A stretch of DNA of 64,000 bases from assembly GCA_016219875.1 (NCBI GenBank), contig JACRJZ010000059.1, positions 17,515 to 81,514 on the forward strand. Direction: 5' to 3'. Shown piece by piece: positions 37,223 through 48,800 of the stretch. Position 1 is the stretch's first letter. Each line of letters begins with the position of its first letter. Position numbers and translations under genes: made by a program. A model generated the notes under the pieces. It was not told where the DNA came from. It worked only from the letters and a program-made list of their open reading frames with translations, and made no database searches. Origin of the DNA: Verrucomicrobiota bacterium (lineage in GTDB: Bacteria > Verrucomicrobiota > Verrucomicrobiia > Limisphaerales > JACRJZ01).

Positions 37223-38312
37223 CTCCATCCTCTTCGTTCACCCGTTCCGCCGCCACCAAGTGGAGCCGGTAGGTCATCGTGCTCCGCTCGTGCAACCGCA
37301 CGCGCCACGGGAGGTCATCACGCTCGGCGATGAGTCGGAGCGTGTTGACGGAACCCGGAGTCGCTCCGGGTCGCAGCAGGCGTCGGAGCATCTCCGCGCT
37401 CGATCCCGCCAGCGGCGACCGTTGCGAATGCCCGCCCAGCCAGCCTTCCAGCGGCGTCGCGGCGACGGACCAGTCGTAGGGGCAGGCGAGCACGGCTTTG
37501 CCGCCGGGCTTCAGCGCGCGACCGAAGGAGGCCAGAAGTTCCCGCGGCGTGCTCACGCAGTCCAGAACGTTCAGGGCGGTGGCCAGCGAGAAGGTCCCGT
37601 CGGGAAACGGCAGCGCCGTGGCGTCGCACGCCCAGAAGTCCACGTTCTCGCGGCGGGCAAACTCCGCCGGAAACTCGCGCGTCTCGTACACCAACCCCAC
37701 CCGCCGCCGCGGATAGCGGACCCTCCCGCCGCGCAAGACCTCGCCGGCCAGCCGCAGCATGGCGAAGTTCATATCGACACCCAGCACCAGTTCATCACCC
37801 TGTTCCGCCAACGCGAAGGTCCCCCTCCCGACAGAACAGCCCGCGTCGAGCACCGGCCCCGGCGCGAGCGGACCGGCGAGTTGCTTGCCGGTTTCAAGGC
37901 TGCGAAGCATCGAGCCAGGGCGCGGCTCGGCGACGGGTTCCGCTGGGTCAAGATCAGCGTAGTGGTCCCAGGCGTAGGAACTGAGATGTTGGCGCGTGGT
38001 GTCGAACGCGGAGCCTGGACCGCAGCAATCCCCAATCACGGTTTCGATCAGTTCGCTCAAGTCCCGCCGTCCGCAAATCGCCAGCGCGTTGTCGGCGACG
38101 TATTGGCGGATGTTTGCGACGAGGAGCGGGACGCCGTCGATGACGGGAAACTCGCGCTGGCAGTTGGCGTTCGTGCAATGCAGCACGCCTTCCACAAGGT
38201 GCCCGTCCGCCTCGCGGGCCACTGTGGCAATGCGGAGCGGGAAGCCGTCGGCCCCCGCCGCGCGGCAGACGGGGCACACCGGCCGCAGCGTTTCAAAGTG
38301 CCGGCGTCTCAC
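37197..38312 (-). CDS. Class I SAM methyltransferase with N-terminal zinc ribbon
   Basis: 371 residues. The N-terminus holds a Trm112-like zinc ribbon: CPVCRAAG, then LHCTNANCQREFPVIDGVPL. The SAM-binding domain follows, with motif I VLDAGCSVGRGTFALAEQG, acidic VDMNFAML, a later CDATALPFPDGTFSLATALN and LLASFGRALKPGGKAVLACP. It resembles small-molecule or lipid methyltransferases; the substrate is unknown. It lies 6 bp downstream of the PAAR gene in the same transcript, which is unusual for a spike gene. The last residues (VVEGLKG) are encoded by the hairpin repeat, so the original C-terminus may have been replaced by repeat insertion. Confidence 0.85.
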   Translation of the reverse strand: MRRRHFETLRPVCPVCRAAGADGFPLRIATVAREADGHLVEGVLHCTNANCQREFPVIDGVPLLVANIRQYVADNALAICGRRDLSELIETVIGDCCGPGSAFDTTRQHLSSYAWDHYADLDPAEPVAEPRPGSMLRSLETGKQLAGPLAPGPVLDAGCSVGRGTFALAEQGDELVLGVDMNFAMLRLAGEVLRGGRVRYPRRRVGLVYETREFPAEFARRENVDFWACDATALPFPDGTFSLATALNVLDCVSTPRELLASFGRALKPGGKAVLACPYDWSVAATPLEGWLGGHSQRSPLAGSSAEMLRRLLRPGATPGSVNTLRLIAERDDLPWRVRLHERSTMTYRLHLVAAERVNEEDGGVVEGLKG

Positions 38313-38318
38313 GGTTGC

Positions 38319-38702
38319 CTAGCCTCCGATCACCACGGTTGGGCAGCCCGGCGGCAGGATTTTTCCCGTTGGGCTGGGAATGGGCGCCACGCAGGAGGCG
38401 TGCAGCGTCATGTCGCCCACGCGGGCCGCCGGCATGAAGCCGATGAGGACCGTGAAGGAGCCTAACGCGATCATGCCCGGTCCCGCCGGCACGCATCCGG
38501 CCAACATGCAGGGTTGAGTTGTGTCAGTGACGCGAGCCGCGGGCATGTTGCCGATGAGAACGGTGGGTTCGCCCTTGATGATGGCCAGGGGCATCGCCGG
38601 ATGCGGCACCGGCGTGGGCACCGGGGCCGGCGGATGAATGGGCGCGTGGCAGTGCGGCGCGGTCTGAAGGACCTTGTCCCCAATTCGGGCGGCGTTAGGC
38701 AT
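38319..38702 (-). CDS. PAAR-domain spike tip protein
   Basis: 127 residues. PAAR proteins form the sharp cone on VgrG and are needed for firing. The two PAAR-type repeats are visible (TVLIGNMPAARVTDTTQPC and TVLIGFMPAARVGDMTLH), with conserved Cys/His positions for the zinc site and the ending CPTVVIGG. There is no cargo extension. It is transcribed opposite to vgrG and together with the methyltransferase. With VgrG and the DUF4123 protein it completes the delivery spike. Confidence 0.93.
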   Translation of the reverse strand: MPNAARIGDKVLQTAPHCHAPIHPPAPVPTPVPHPAMPLAIIKGEPTVLIGNMPAARVTDTTQPCMLAGCVPAGPGMIALGSFTVLIGFMPAARVGDMTLHASCVAPIPSPTGKILPPGCPTVVIGG

Positions 38703-38875
38703 GGTTTGTCCTCCGTTCCGAAGTGATGACGGCCGTTGTGTTCACGGGCGGAATCTAGCCGGTTGCCGCAGGCAATCAAATCAAAAGGCGGGGTTCCATC
38801 GGGTCGCGTTCCCTTTCGCCAGCGTGAGGAAAGCGCGGGCCTCCGGTTGGAGCGTGAAGAGGCTGACGGGTTGGA

Positions 38876-38995
38876 GGGGTTAAAGCGTTGAAGGGTTGAA
38901 GCGTTGAAGAGGCCACGGCAGAGGGCAAAAGCCATTGCCTGGAGCCTCTTTAACTCTTCAGCCCTTTAACCCTTCAACCCTTCAACGCTTCAACC
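38876..38995. repeat. Family-D hairpin, copy 2
   Basis: The same microrepeat hairpin as at 37119-37222: tandem TTGAAGGG/TTGAAGCG units, GAAGAGGC, a loop of about 35 bp, then GCCTCTT and CCCTTCAA units. It ends 1 bp before the murJ stop codon, so it lies between murJ and the PAAR gene. Together the two copies bracket the PAAR-methyltransferase pair. The rest of 38703-38995 shows no gene. Confidence 0.75.
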
Positions 38996-40585
38996 TCACT
39001 GTTGCCGCGAAGCCGGCGGCCTGAGTCTCCGCAGCTTGCCCAGCGCCAGTTCCATCACGTCGCGCGCCGACGGAATCTTGCACCACCACGCCAGCGCGTA
39101 GTAGGCGGCGCACGCGGGCAGCGCCGGGACGAACACCGCCCCGAGCTTCAGCGCCAGGTTCGTGTGACCGAGCCGTGCTTCCCAAAGCCGGGCCAAGCCC
39201 CAGGCCATCAGACCCGCGGCGGCGGCGGCGCTGAGCAGCACAGGCATTTGCCGCCGCAACTCGCCGAAGTCCAGCTTGGGCATCTTGCGGCGGAAGGCGA
39301 AGACCAGCAGCGTCACGTTTACGCACACCGTGAGCGTGTTGGCCAGACCCAGACCGCGCTCCTTGAATTCCCACAGCAGGCTGGCGCTGAGGACCACGTT
39401 CAGCGTGAGGCAGACGATGCTGATCTTCATCGGCGTCTTCATGTCGCCCAGCGCGTAGAAGCCGCGGACCAGGAGGTTCACCGTCGAGAACATCACCAGT
39501 CCGGGGGCCAAACACATCAACGCCTGCGACGAGCGCACCGTAGCCACGGCGTCGAACCGTCCGCGCTCGAACAGCAGCCGCATGATCGGCTCGGCCAACA
39601 CGACCAGCAGCACCGACGCCAGCAAGTTGACGAAGACCAGGTAGCTGACGCCCTGCCGCAAGGTGTCGCGGAACTCGGGGAACTTTTTCTCCGTGGCCAA
39701 GCCGGACAGCGTGGGCAGCAGATACGTGGCGAGCGAGAGGCCGAAAACGCCTTGCGGCAATTCCATCAGGCGCACCGCAAACCCGAACGCAGAGACGACG
39801 CCCTTTTCCACAAAGTAAGCGATGCCTTGCGTGATGAGCATGTTGATCTGGAACGCCGCCACGCCGACGACGCCGGGGACCATCTGCTGCACCACGCGCC
39901 GCACCGTGTCATCGGACCACGGCGTCACCCACTGGTAGCGGAAGCCCTCGCCGCGCAGCACCGGCCATTGAAACGCCGCCTGCACCACGCCCGCGATCAG
40001 CACGCCGACCGCCAGGCCAAAGATGCGCTCGTGCAGTTCCCGTCCGAACAGCGGCGTGAGCAGGAACACCGACGCGATCATCACCACGTTGAGCGTGGTC
40101 GCCCCCATCGCCGGCACGAAGAAGTGGCCGCGGGCGTTGCACATCCCCATCAGGATCGCCGCCAGGCAGACGAGCAACACGTAGGGCGACATGACCCGCA
40201 GCAACTCCAGCATGAGCCGCGTCTCCTCCCGGCCCTCGAAGTTTACGGTGGCCAGGGCCACCGAGACGCCGGCCGCGCCCAGCGCCACCACGGCGGCGGT
40301 CGCTACCACGAGGCCCGAGATGACGGCGTTCGACGCGCGCCACATTTCCGCTTCGCCGGCGAGTTTCTCCTTTTCTTTGAAGATGGGAATGAACGACGCC
40401 GTGAGCGCGCCTTCGCCGAGCAGCCGCCGGAACAGGTTCGGCACCATGAAGGCCATCATGAACGCGTCCGTGACCCAGCCCACGCCCATGAAGCCGGCGT
40501 AGGCCATCTCGCGGACCATGCCGAGAATGCGGCTGGTCATGGTGGCAGCGGCGAGCGCGCCGGAGGATTTCAACATTTGGGACAT
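38996..40585 (-). CDS. murJ: Lipid II flippase MurJ/MviN
   Basis: 529 residues with about 14 membrane helices. MurJ moves lipid II across the inner membrane for peptidoglycan synthesis. Family signatures are SRILGMVREMAYAGFMGVGW (with the central-cavity arginines), TDAFMMAFMVPNLFRRLLGE, GALTASFIPIF, and later LPQGVFGLSLATYLLPTLS and LLVRGFYALGDMKTPMKIS. Length is normal. The stop codon directly abuts the family-D hairpin. The N-terminal MSQMLKSS gives a clear start. Confidence 0.96.
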   Translation of the reverse strand: MSQMLKSSGALAAATMTSRILGMVREMAYAGFMGVGWVTDAFMMAFMVPNLFRRLLGEGALTASFIPIFKEKEKLAGEAEMWRASNAVISGLVVATAAVVALGAAGVSVALATVNFEGREETRLMLELLRVMSPYVLLVCLAAILMGMCNARGHFFVPAMGATTLNVVMIASVFLLTPLFGRELHERIFGLAVGVLIAGVVQAAFQWPVLRGEGFRYQWVTPWSDDTVRRVVQQMVPGVVGVAAFQINMLITQGIAYFVEKGVVSAFGFAVRLMELPQGVFGLSLATYLLPTLSGLATEKKFPEFRDTLRQGVSYLVFVNLLASVLLVVLAEPIMRLLFERGRFDAVATVRSSQALMCLAPGLVMFSTVNLLVRGFYALGDMKTPMKISIVCLTLNVVLSASLLWEFKERGLGLANTLTVCVNVTLLVFAFRRKMPKLDFGELRRQMPVLLSAAAAAGLMAWGLARLWEARLGHTNLALKLGAVFVPALPACAAYYALAWWCKIPSARDVMELALGKLRRLRPPASRQQ

Positions 40586-40670
40586 TGCGCGGAACTCTGC
40601 GTGGGGAACTTGCTACCGTGGCCGGCGAAAAGAAGCAATCTGTTACCGTCGGTCGGGCGCACAGCAGAAG

Positions 40671-40783
40671 CTCAGGACTCCGGATCCCGTGAAAATGACG
40701 TGGCCCGCCCGGTGAGGGCACCGGGCCTACAGGGTCGCGAGAGAGCTGTAGGCCGGGTCCCCGGACCCGGCGTTGGGGATCAG
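40671..40783 (+). repeat. Family-B repeat, copy 2
   Basis: Nearly the same as 12951-13062, same orientation, with palindromes CCCGGTGAGGGCACCGGG and GCCGGGTCCCCGGACCCGGC. It fills the gap between murJ and the ABC-2 permease gene, both minus strand. Confidence 0.85.
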
Positions 40784-40789
40784 GAGCGG

Positions 40790-42394
40790 CTACTTCTCCT
40801 GCGCAACCAGTCGGCGGAACGAATCCTGAAGGCGGTTTCGCGCCGCGAAGCCGACGACCGCATCAAGGACTCCAGCCAAAACAAGCCAAATCCCCGCGAG
40901 GACCTCCACCGTGTCCTCGTTGCGGACGGCTCCGTTGATCGTGAGAAACACAAAAAGGAACACTCCGATCCACGGGCCGAGCATCACCTTGCCGAGCGTG
41001 GCCAGCACGGCCCAATGGTGTCGGCGCCGGACCAGCCCCTGTTCCATGCCCACCCACTGCAAAGCCCAAGTGTCGGCGAACAGGACGACGGCGCCGCCCA
41101 GGAGGAGGAACACAAAGAGGCCACCTTCTCGGCCAATGTTGTGCGGGTGATCGCGGAGCACCGCGAGCAGGAGCGCGATGTTCGGAACCAGCGCCTGCAA
41201 GCGAGGAAAGAACATCGCCCGTAGCAGGGCCTGCCGGTGGCCGTCCACAATCTCCTTCACGCCGAGCGGCGTGGCCAACAGCAGTTCGAGCGCGCCGCTC
41301 CGGCGATCCATGCTGAACCGCCGCGAGGCTTCGACGGCCACCAGACACTTGAACGAGAAATGGACCGCGTAGGCGCCGAAGAGACTGCAAACGAAAGCGA
41401 ATCGCTCACCGCGTTGCGTGAACGTGAGCAGGAAGATGGACAACCACAGCGCGCACAACACCGCCATCGGCAGAGTGACCGTGAAGGACGCCCGCGAGAG
41501 CCGGTTAGCCAGCCAAAGAAACGGGTCGGAGCCGACCTTGGCCGACCGGGGCGTTGGGAGCGACTCCGCTTGAGAACTGGCTCCTGACGGAGGCGCAGCC
41601 GGCCGGGGTCTTTCCACGCGCGCCTGCCAACGGCGCGGCAGTGCGACGCAGGCCAACGTCAGCAGAGTGGCGCCCATCGCGCCCTGGACGGCGATTGAGA
41701 TGTAGAACCGCAACAGCTCCGCCGGCTTCCGGCAATGAACGTCAAACGCCTGCGCGAAGGAGAACACCGGGCTGAGCGAGTTCAGAGGGTTCTCTTCGAA
41801 ACGCACGACTCGATACACCTGCAACATCCCGCTGATCAGCGGAACCAGTCCCGACACGAAGAGGAGACCGGCGAAGACGATCAGCATCGCGTGCTGCGTC
41901 TCGCGCACGAGGGCGGAGACGAACATCCCCAGCGACAGTGAGAAGAACAGCGTCACGAGCAGCACCAGCGCGAGCCGGAAAAACTCTCCCGCTGTCACGC
42001 CGCCGAGCAGCAGCGAGAGCGCGCTCACGGGGAAAATGGCCAGCAGTCCGTAGATTGCGTTGAGAGACGTGGCGGCCAGCTTGCCCAGCACCACGTCGTG
42101 GCCGCGCAGGTCGGTGAGGAACAGGAGGCCGAGTGTGCCGTCGCGCTTCTCGGCGCTCAGACAGTCCGCCGTCAGGAACACGCCCGAGAGCAGCGCGAAG
42201 AGGAAGCCGACGACGTTGGTGGCGATGAAAAGGTTCAAGCTCAACTCCGCCGGTCGCACCTGCTGCCGCGCAGTGAAATTCAGGATAATCCACGTGCTCA
42301 GCACGACCAGCCCGACGAAGAACCGCACCCAATGGGTGCTGCGCCGCCGCGCCACCACGCGCAGTTCCCGTTCCACCACCGGCAGCAGGGTCAT
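40790..42394 (-). CDS. Double ABC-2-type permease
   Basis: 534 residues from the ATG at 42394 (MTLLPVVERELRVVARR); an ATG at 42466 would add an unlikely polar leader. It has about twelve membrane helices in two halves. Each half carries the ABC-2 loop motif: EKRDGTLGLLFLTDLRG in the first and DRRSGALELLLATPLG in the second, so the protein looks like a fused duplication of a six-helix permease. A Pro/Ser-rich linker of about 35 residues separates the halves. No ATPase gene is adjacent. It follows the esterase and peptidase genes on the same strand. The exported substrate is unknown. Confidence 0.8.
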   Translation of the reverse strand: MTLLPVVERELRVVARRRSTHWVRFFVGLVVLSTWIILNFTARQQVRPAELSLNLFIATNVVGFLFALLSGVFLTADCLSAEKRDGTLGLLFLTDLRGHDVVLGKLAATSLNAIYGLLAIFPVSALSLLLGGVTAGEFFRLALVLLVTLFFSLSLGMFVSALVRETQHAMLIVFAGLLFVSGLVPLISGMLQVYRVVRFEENPLNSLSPVFSFAQAFDVHCRKPAELLRFYISIAVQGAMGATLLTLACVALPRRWQARVERPRPAAPPSGASSQAESLPTPRSAKVGSDPFLWLANRLSRASFTVTLPMAVLCALWLSIFLLTFTQRGERFAFVCSLFGAYAVHFSFKCLVAVEASRRFSMDRRSGALELLLATPLGVKEIVDGHRQALLRAMFFPRLQALVPNIALLLAVLRDHPHNIGREGGLFVFLLLGGAVVLFADTWALQWVGMEQGLVRRRHHWAVLATLGKVMLGPWIGVFLFVFLTINGAVRNEDTVEVLAGIWLVLAGVLDAVVGFAARNRLQDSFRRLVAQEK

Positions 42395-42484
42395 AGGCTT
42401 GGCGGCGGCTTCATGCGCCGCGCTTGCTGAACGTCTGCAGGACGAGACGCGAGCGCACTGGCCCACGGGATGAATGCGCCGGAC

Positions 42485-43479
42485 TCACTTTCTCGATTGG
42501 CCAGCCGCGCGGAGGTGCGTGTCGAAGAACTCCTCCACCTGCTTCATCACCTCCGGCTTGGCGAAGCCGGGGCCGCCATGGCCGGCGCCTTTCACTGGAT
42601 GGAAGGTCACGGTCACACCGGCGGTTTTCAGCGCCGCGTCGAGCAATTCGCTTTGGTTGAACGGCACGAGCGGATCCTGGTCGCCGTGCATGATGAGGAA
42701 GGGCGGATCGTCGCGGGAAACGTAGGTGATGGGATTGGCCCACGCGGCCTTGGCTTTGTTTTCCTGGATGGGCACGCCGATGAGTTGAGACTCCGGGGAG
42801 TTGGTGGCGTCGTGGTTCATCGTGCTACCGGCCTTGTTCATCTGCAGAAAGTCGCTCGGACCGAACCAGTCCACCACCGCTTGCACGCGGCTGGATTGGT
42901 CCGGCCAGCCGCCCCGGCCCTCGAACTCCGGCACGCCTCCACTGGTGCCCAGCAACGCGGCGAGGTGCCCGCCGGCCGACGGTCCCCACACGCCGATGCG
43001 GTCGGGGTTAAGGTGGTAGTCTTTGGCCTTAGCGCGCAGAAAGCGGAGCGCGCATTTGCAGTCCTCGATTTGCGCGGGGAAGATCGCCTCCTGACTCAAC
43101 CGATACTCGATGCTGGCGCAGAAGTAGCCGCGCTGGGCGAAGCGAACCAGGGGACGGATGCCGGCCTCGCGGCTGCCCGCGCGCCACGCTCCGCCGTACA
43201 CGTACACGATCCCAGGCATCGGTTCTTTCGGCGGCGACTTGGGGCGCAGAATGTGGAGCTTGAGCGCACGTCCACCGCCGGTGCCGAACTGGACATCGCG
43301 GAGCAATTCCACGTTGTCCGGCACCTTGAACTCGGAACGCGGGGCTTCCTGGGCGCCCGCCGCCAGAGCGAGGGCGAGGGCCAACAGGAAAGGCCCCCGG
43401 CCGGTTGTTGACTTCCAGAGCGAGGACCGAGACTGACGGGCAGGCCGGAGGCCGGCCCAGTTTTGGAGCGCGATGTTCA

Positions 43480-43483
<4 letters not shown>
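42485..43483 (-). CDS. Exported alpha/beta-hydrolase (esterase/lipase)
   Basis: 332 residues; start at 43483 or the next ATG at 43480. A signal peptide ends LLALALALAAGAQEAP. The fold is of the BD-FAE/hormone-sensitive-lipase kind: oxyanion motif VYVYGGAWRAGS (His replaced by Tyr in HGG), nucleophile elbow GPSAGG, Asp in HGDQDPLVP and His in GAGHGGPGF complete the triad. It probably hydrolyses short esters or acetylated polysaccharide in the periplasm. The start overlaps the stop of the upstream prolyl oligopeptidase gene, so the two are translated together. Confidence 0.88.
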
Positions 43484-45618
<2,135 letters not shown>

Positions 45619-45853
45619 GGCGGAAAGGTGCGGAGAACGGGCGCAGGCGTCAAAAGTTTTCCGATTCATCTCAATTCCGCGCTTGCCAGCCAGCGGGACT
45701 TTTGTTACCCCACCGCGAAACCAGATGCTTGTGGAAAACATCCGTGCGCCGCAGTGCGCCAGTCAGATCGTCAACCCAACTCCACACCCGTGCCGGAGTC
45801 GTTGGTGACTTCGTTGCCTTTTTGCCAAAAACCACCCCACCCAAAGAGAAACT

Positions 45854-48800
45854 ATGAGTACAACAATCCGTCGCTACCAACCCTTGCTGGCCCTCCTATT
45901 CACGGTCTTGGCGCTTGCCATGCCGTCGATGACTTGGGCGGCCAACGTCAGCCTCAAGACCAGTGACCAGATCGGCACCACCTCGTGGACCGGCTCGACG
46001 AACTGGGACAACAACGCCGCGCCCAGTTCCGGCAACAACTACTTCACGAAGAACTTCTCCATCCGCACGCCGGCGGATGCGACCGCCTTCTCGGCCTTCG
46101 CGGGGGCTTCCCTGTCCATGGATCCGGGCGGGCAGATGAACTGCAAGCACAACGGCAACTTCACCAACAACAACCTCCTCTTCAACGGCGGCACCCTCTG
46201 GCTGGGCGGCTCGGCGAACGGCGGTTACATCACCAACTACGGCACCATCCAACTCAACCCGGCTACCAACTGTTGGGTGGCGACCGATGTCAACAACCGG
46301 AGCGTGGACTTCAAGTCCACCATCACCGGCACGGGCGGCGCCACGCTCATCGTCTCGAACATCCTGGGCAATATCGTGAGCAACCGGCCCGGCGTGCTCT
46401 TTAGCGGGGCCAACACCTTTTTGAATGCCGTGCTCATCACCAGCAACACCCTGGTCAAACTTAACAACGCCACCGGCCTGGGCGCGGTCAATGGCGCCAC
46501 CACGGTCACCAACGGCTCCACCCTCGACCTCAACGGACTGAGTCCCGGCAGTGAGCCGTTTGTCCTCGCGGGCGTTGGCACCAACGGCGCGGGCGTGGTC
46601 ATCAACAGCGGCGCGGCGTTGGTCAACAACGGCCTCAAAGGGCCGGTGACGCTCACCGCCGACGCCACCATTGGCGGTGCCAACCGCTGGGACATCTACA
46701 CGCCGGCGACACTCAACGGCAACGGCCGCAAGCTCACCAAGGTCGGGGCCAACGAAATCGCCCTCGCCAACCTCGGCAACAGCGCCTTGGGCGACATCCA
46801 GGTGAATGGCGGCACGCTCACCATCCTGGGCACCACGACGATGGGCGACCCGGCCAAGACCGCCACCGTCACGGCGGGCGCGTTGAACTTCTGGGCCGTC
46901 AACAACACCCTCGCCGCGCCGCTGGTGAAGACCGTGGTCATCCAGAGCGGCGCCAGCTTCAACAACAACAGTGGCACCCTCTTTTTCAGCGGCCCGATCA
47001 CGCTGAACGGCACCGCGAACTTCAGCGGCAACGGCACCGAGATGACGCACTTGGGACCGCTGGGCGGCACGGGCAGCTTGGTCAAAGGAGGCACTCACAA
47101 GTTGGTTCTCCTCGGCACCAACGCTTACTCCGGCAACACCACCATCAACTTCAACAGCGGCACCCTGGCTCTCGGAGTGAACGGCTCCATCTCGAACTCC
47201 CCCCTCATCACGGTGAACGGGGCCTCGACCTTTGACGTCGCGGCGGTCGGCGGTGGCTGGATCCTGATGCCCGGCAAAACGCTCATCGACAACGGCACGG
47301 TGCTGGGCAGCGTCACGATTGCGCCCAGCGCGCTCGCTTACGGCGACGGCCTGATCTCCGGCCACGTCACGGTGTCTTCCTCGGGCACACTCACTCCTGG
47401 TCAGTTGGGAGCACCGGGCACGTTGAGCCTGCTCCAGAACCTCACGTGTGAAGCGGGCAGTTCCCTCGGTTTCGACTTGGCCAACGTGACGGTCATCGAC
47501 GGCGGCATCAACGACCACTTCGCGGTTGGCGGCAACCTCACGCTCAACGGCACCGTGGCTGTGAACTTTGGCCTGCTCAACGGCGCGCCCGCCCTCGGCG
47601 TGCCCTACACGCTCATCCGCTACGCTGGCACCCTGACCGGCAGCGCCGCCAACTTGGTCGCCAACTCACCCTACCCGGCCACCTTCGATACCTCTGTGCC
47701 GGGCGAAGTCCGCGTGACCTTTGCCGCAGGTTCTCCGGCCACGCTCACTTGGACCGGCGACGCCAGCGCCAACCTGTGGGACGCGGGCCTTTCGATGAAC
47801 TGGTTCGACGGCGCGAACAAGAGTCTGTTCTTCCAGGGCCACAACGTAGTCTTCGACGACACTGGCACCAGCAACCTCACCGCAAACTTGGTGGGCGGAA
47901 TCGTTCCGAACAGCGTCACGGTCAACTCCTCTGGCAATTATGCCTTCGCGGGCAGCGGCCTCCTTGCGGGCAGCGGCGGCCTCACCAAGCAGGGCAGCGG
48001 CTTGCTCACGGTCAACAACCCCAACACTTTCACCGGGGCCACCCTGATCGAGAGCGGCACGCTGAAACTGGGCCGCGCCGAAGCGGTCGGCAGCCCACTC
48101 GGTGCCACCATCATTACCAATGACGGCACGCTTGACGTCAACAGCCAGCGCGTGGGCTTGCTCGCCGCGGAACCGGTCGTGGTCAGCGGTGCGGGCGTCG
48201 GTGGAGCGGGCGCGATCGTCAACAACGGCGCCGGCGGCCAGAACAGCGCCCTCCGCGTCGTCACCCTGGCGGGCGACACGACGGTGGGCGGCGCGCAACG
48301 CTTCGACATCCGCAACGACGGCGGCTTGGCCAGCCTGAGCAGTGGTGGCCAGCCCTTCAAGTTCACCAAGACCGGCCCCAACGAACACATCTGGGTCGGC
48401 GTCGAAGTCGATCCCGCGCTGGGCGACATCGAAGTCTTGGCCGGCCGCTTCGGGCCGGAAACCACGACCTCCGGCTCCTTGGGCGATCCCACCAAGAACA
48501 TTTACGTGGGCAGCGGCGCCACCTTCCGCTTCTGGGGTTGGAATAATTCGCTGACCAAGAACATGGTCCTGACCAACGGCGCCATCCTCTGGGTCAACAA
48601 CGGCACCGGCCGCATCCTCAGCCAGGTCACGCTGGACAGCGGGATGATCATCGCCGACCCGGACGGCAACACGCTCGCCCTGAGCAACACCGTCTCCGGC
48701 GCGGGCGGCTTCAACAAGATCGACACCGGCAACCTGATCCTGGCCGGCAACAACACCTTCACCGGCGGCATCTCCAACGGCGCGGGCACAGTGACCGGAA

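Noticed and set aside
26016..38702. Extracellular contractile injection (phage-tail-like) system instead of type VI
   Set aside because: VgrG with DUF2345, DUF4123 adaptor and PAAR fit type VI better; no sheath, tube or baseplate gene is here to decide further.
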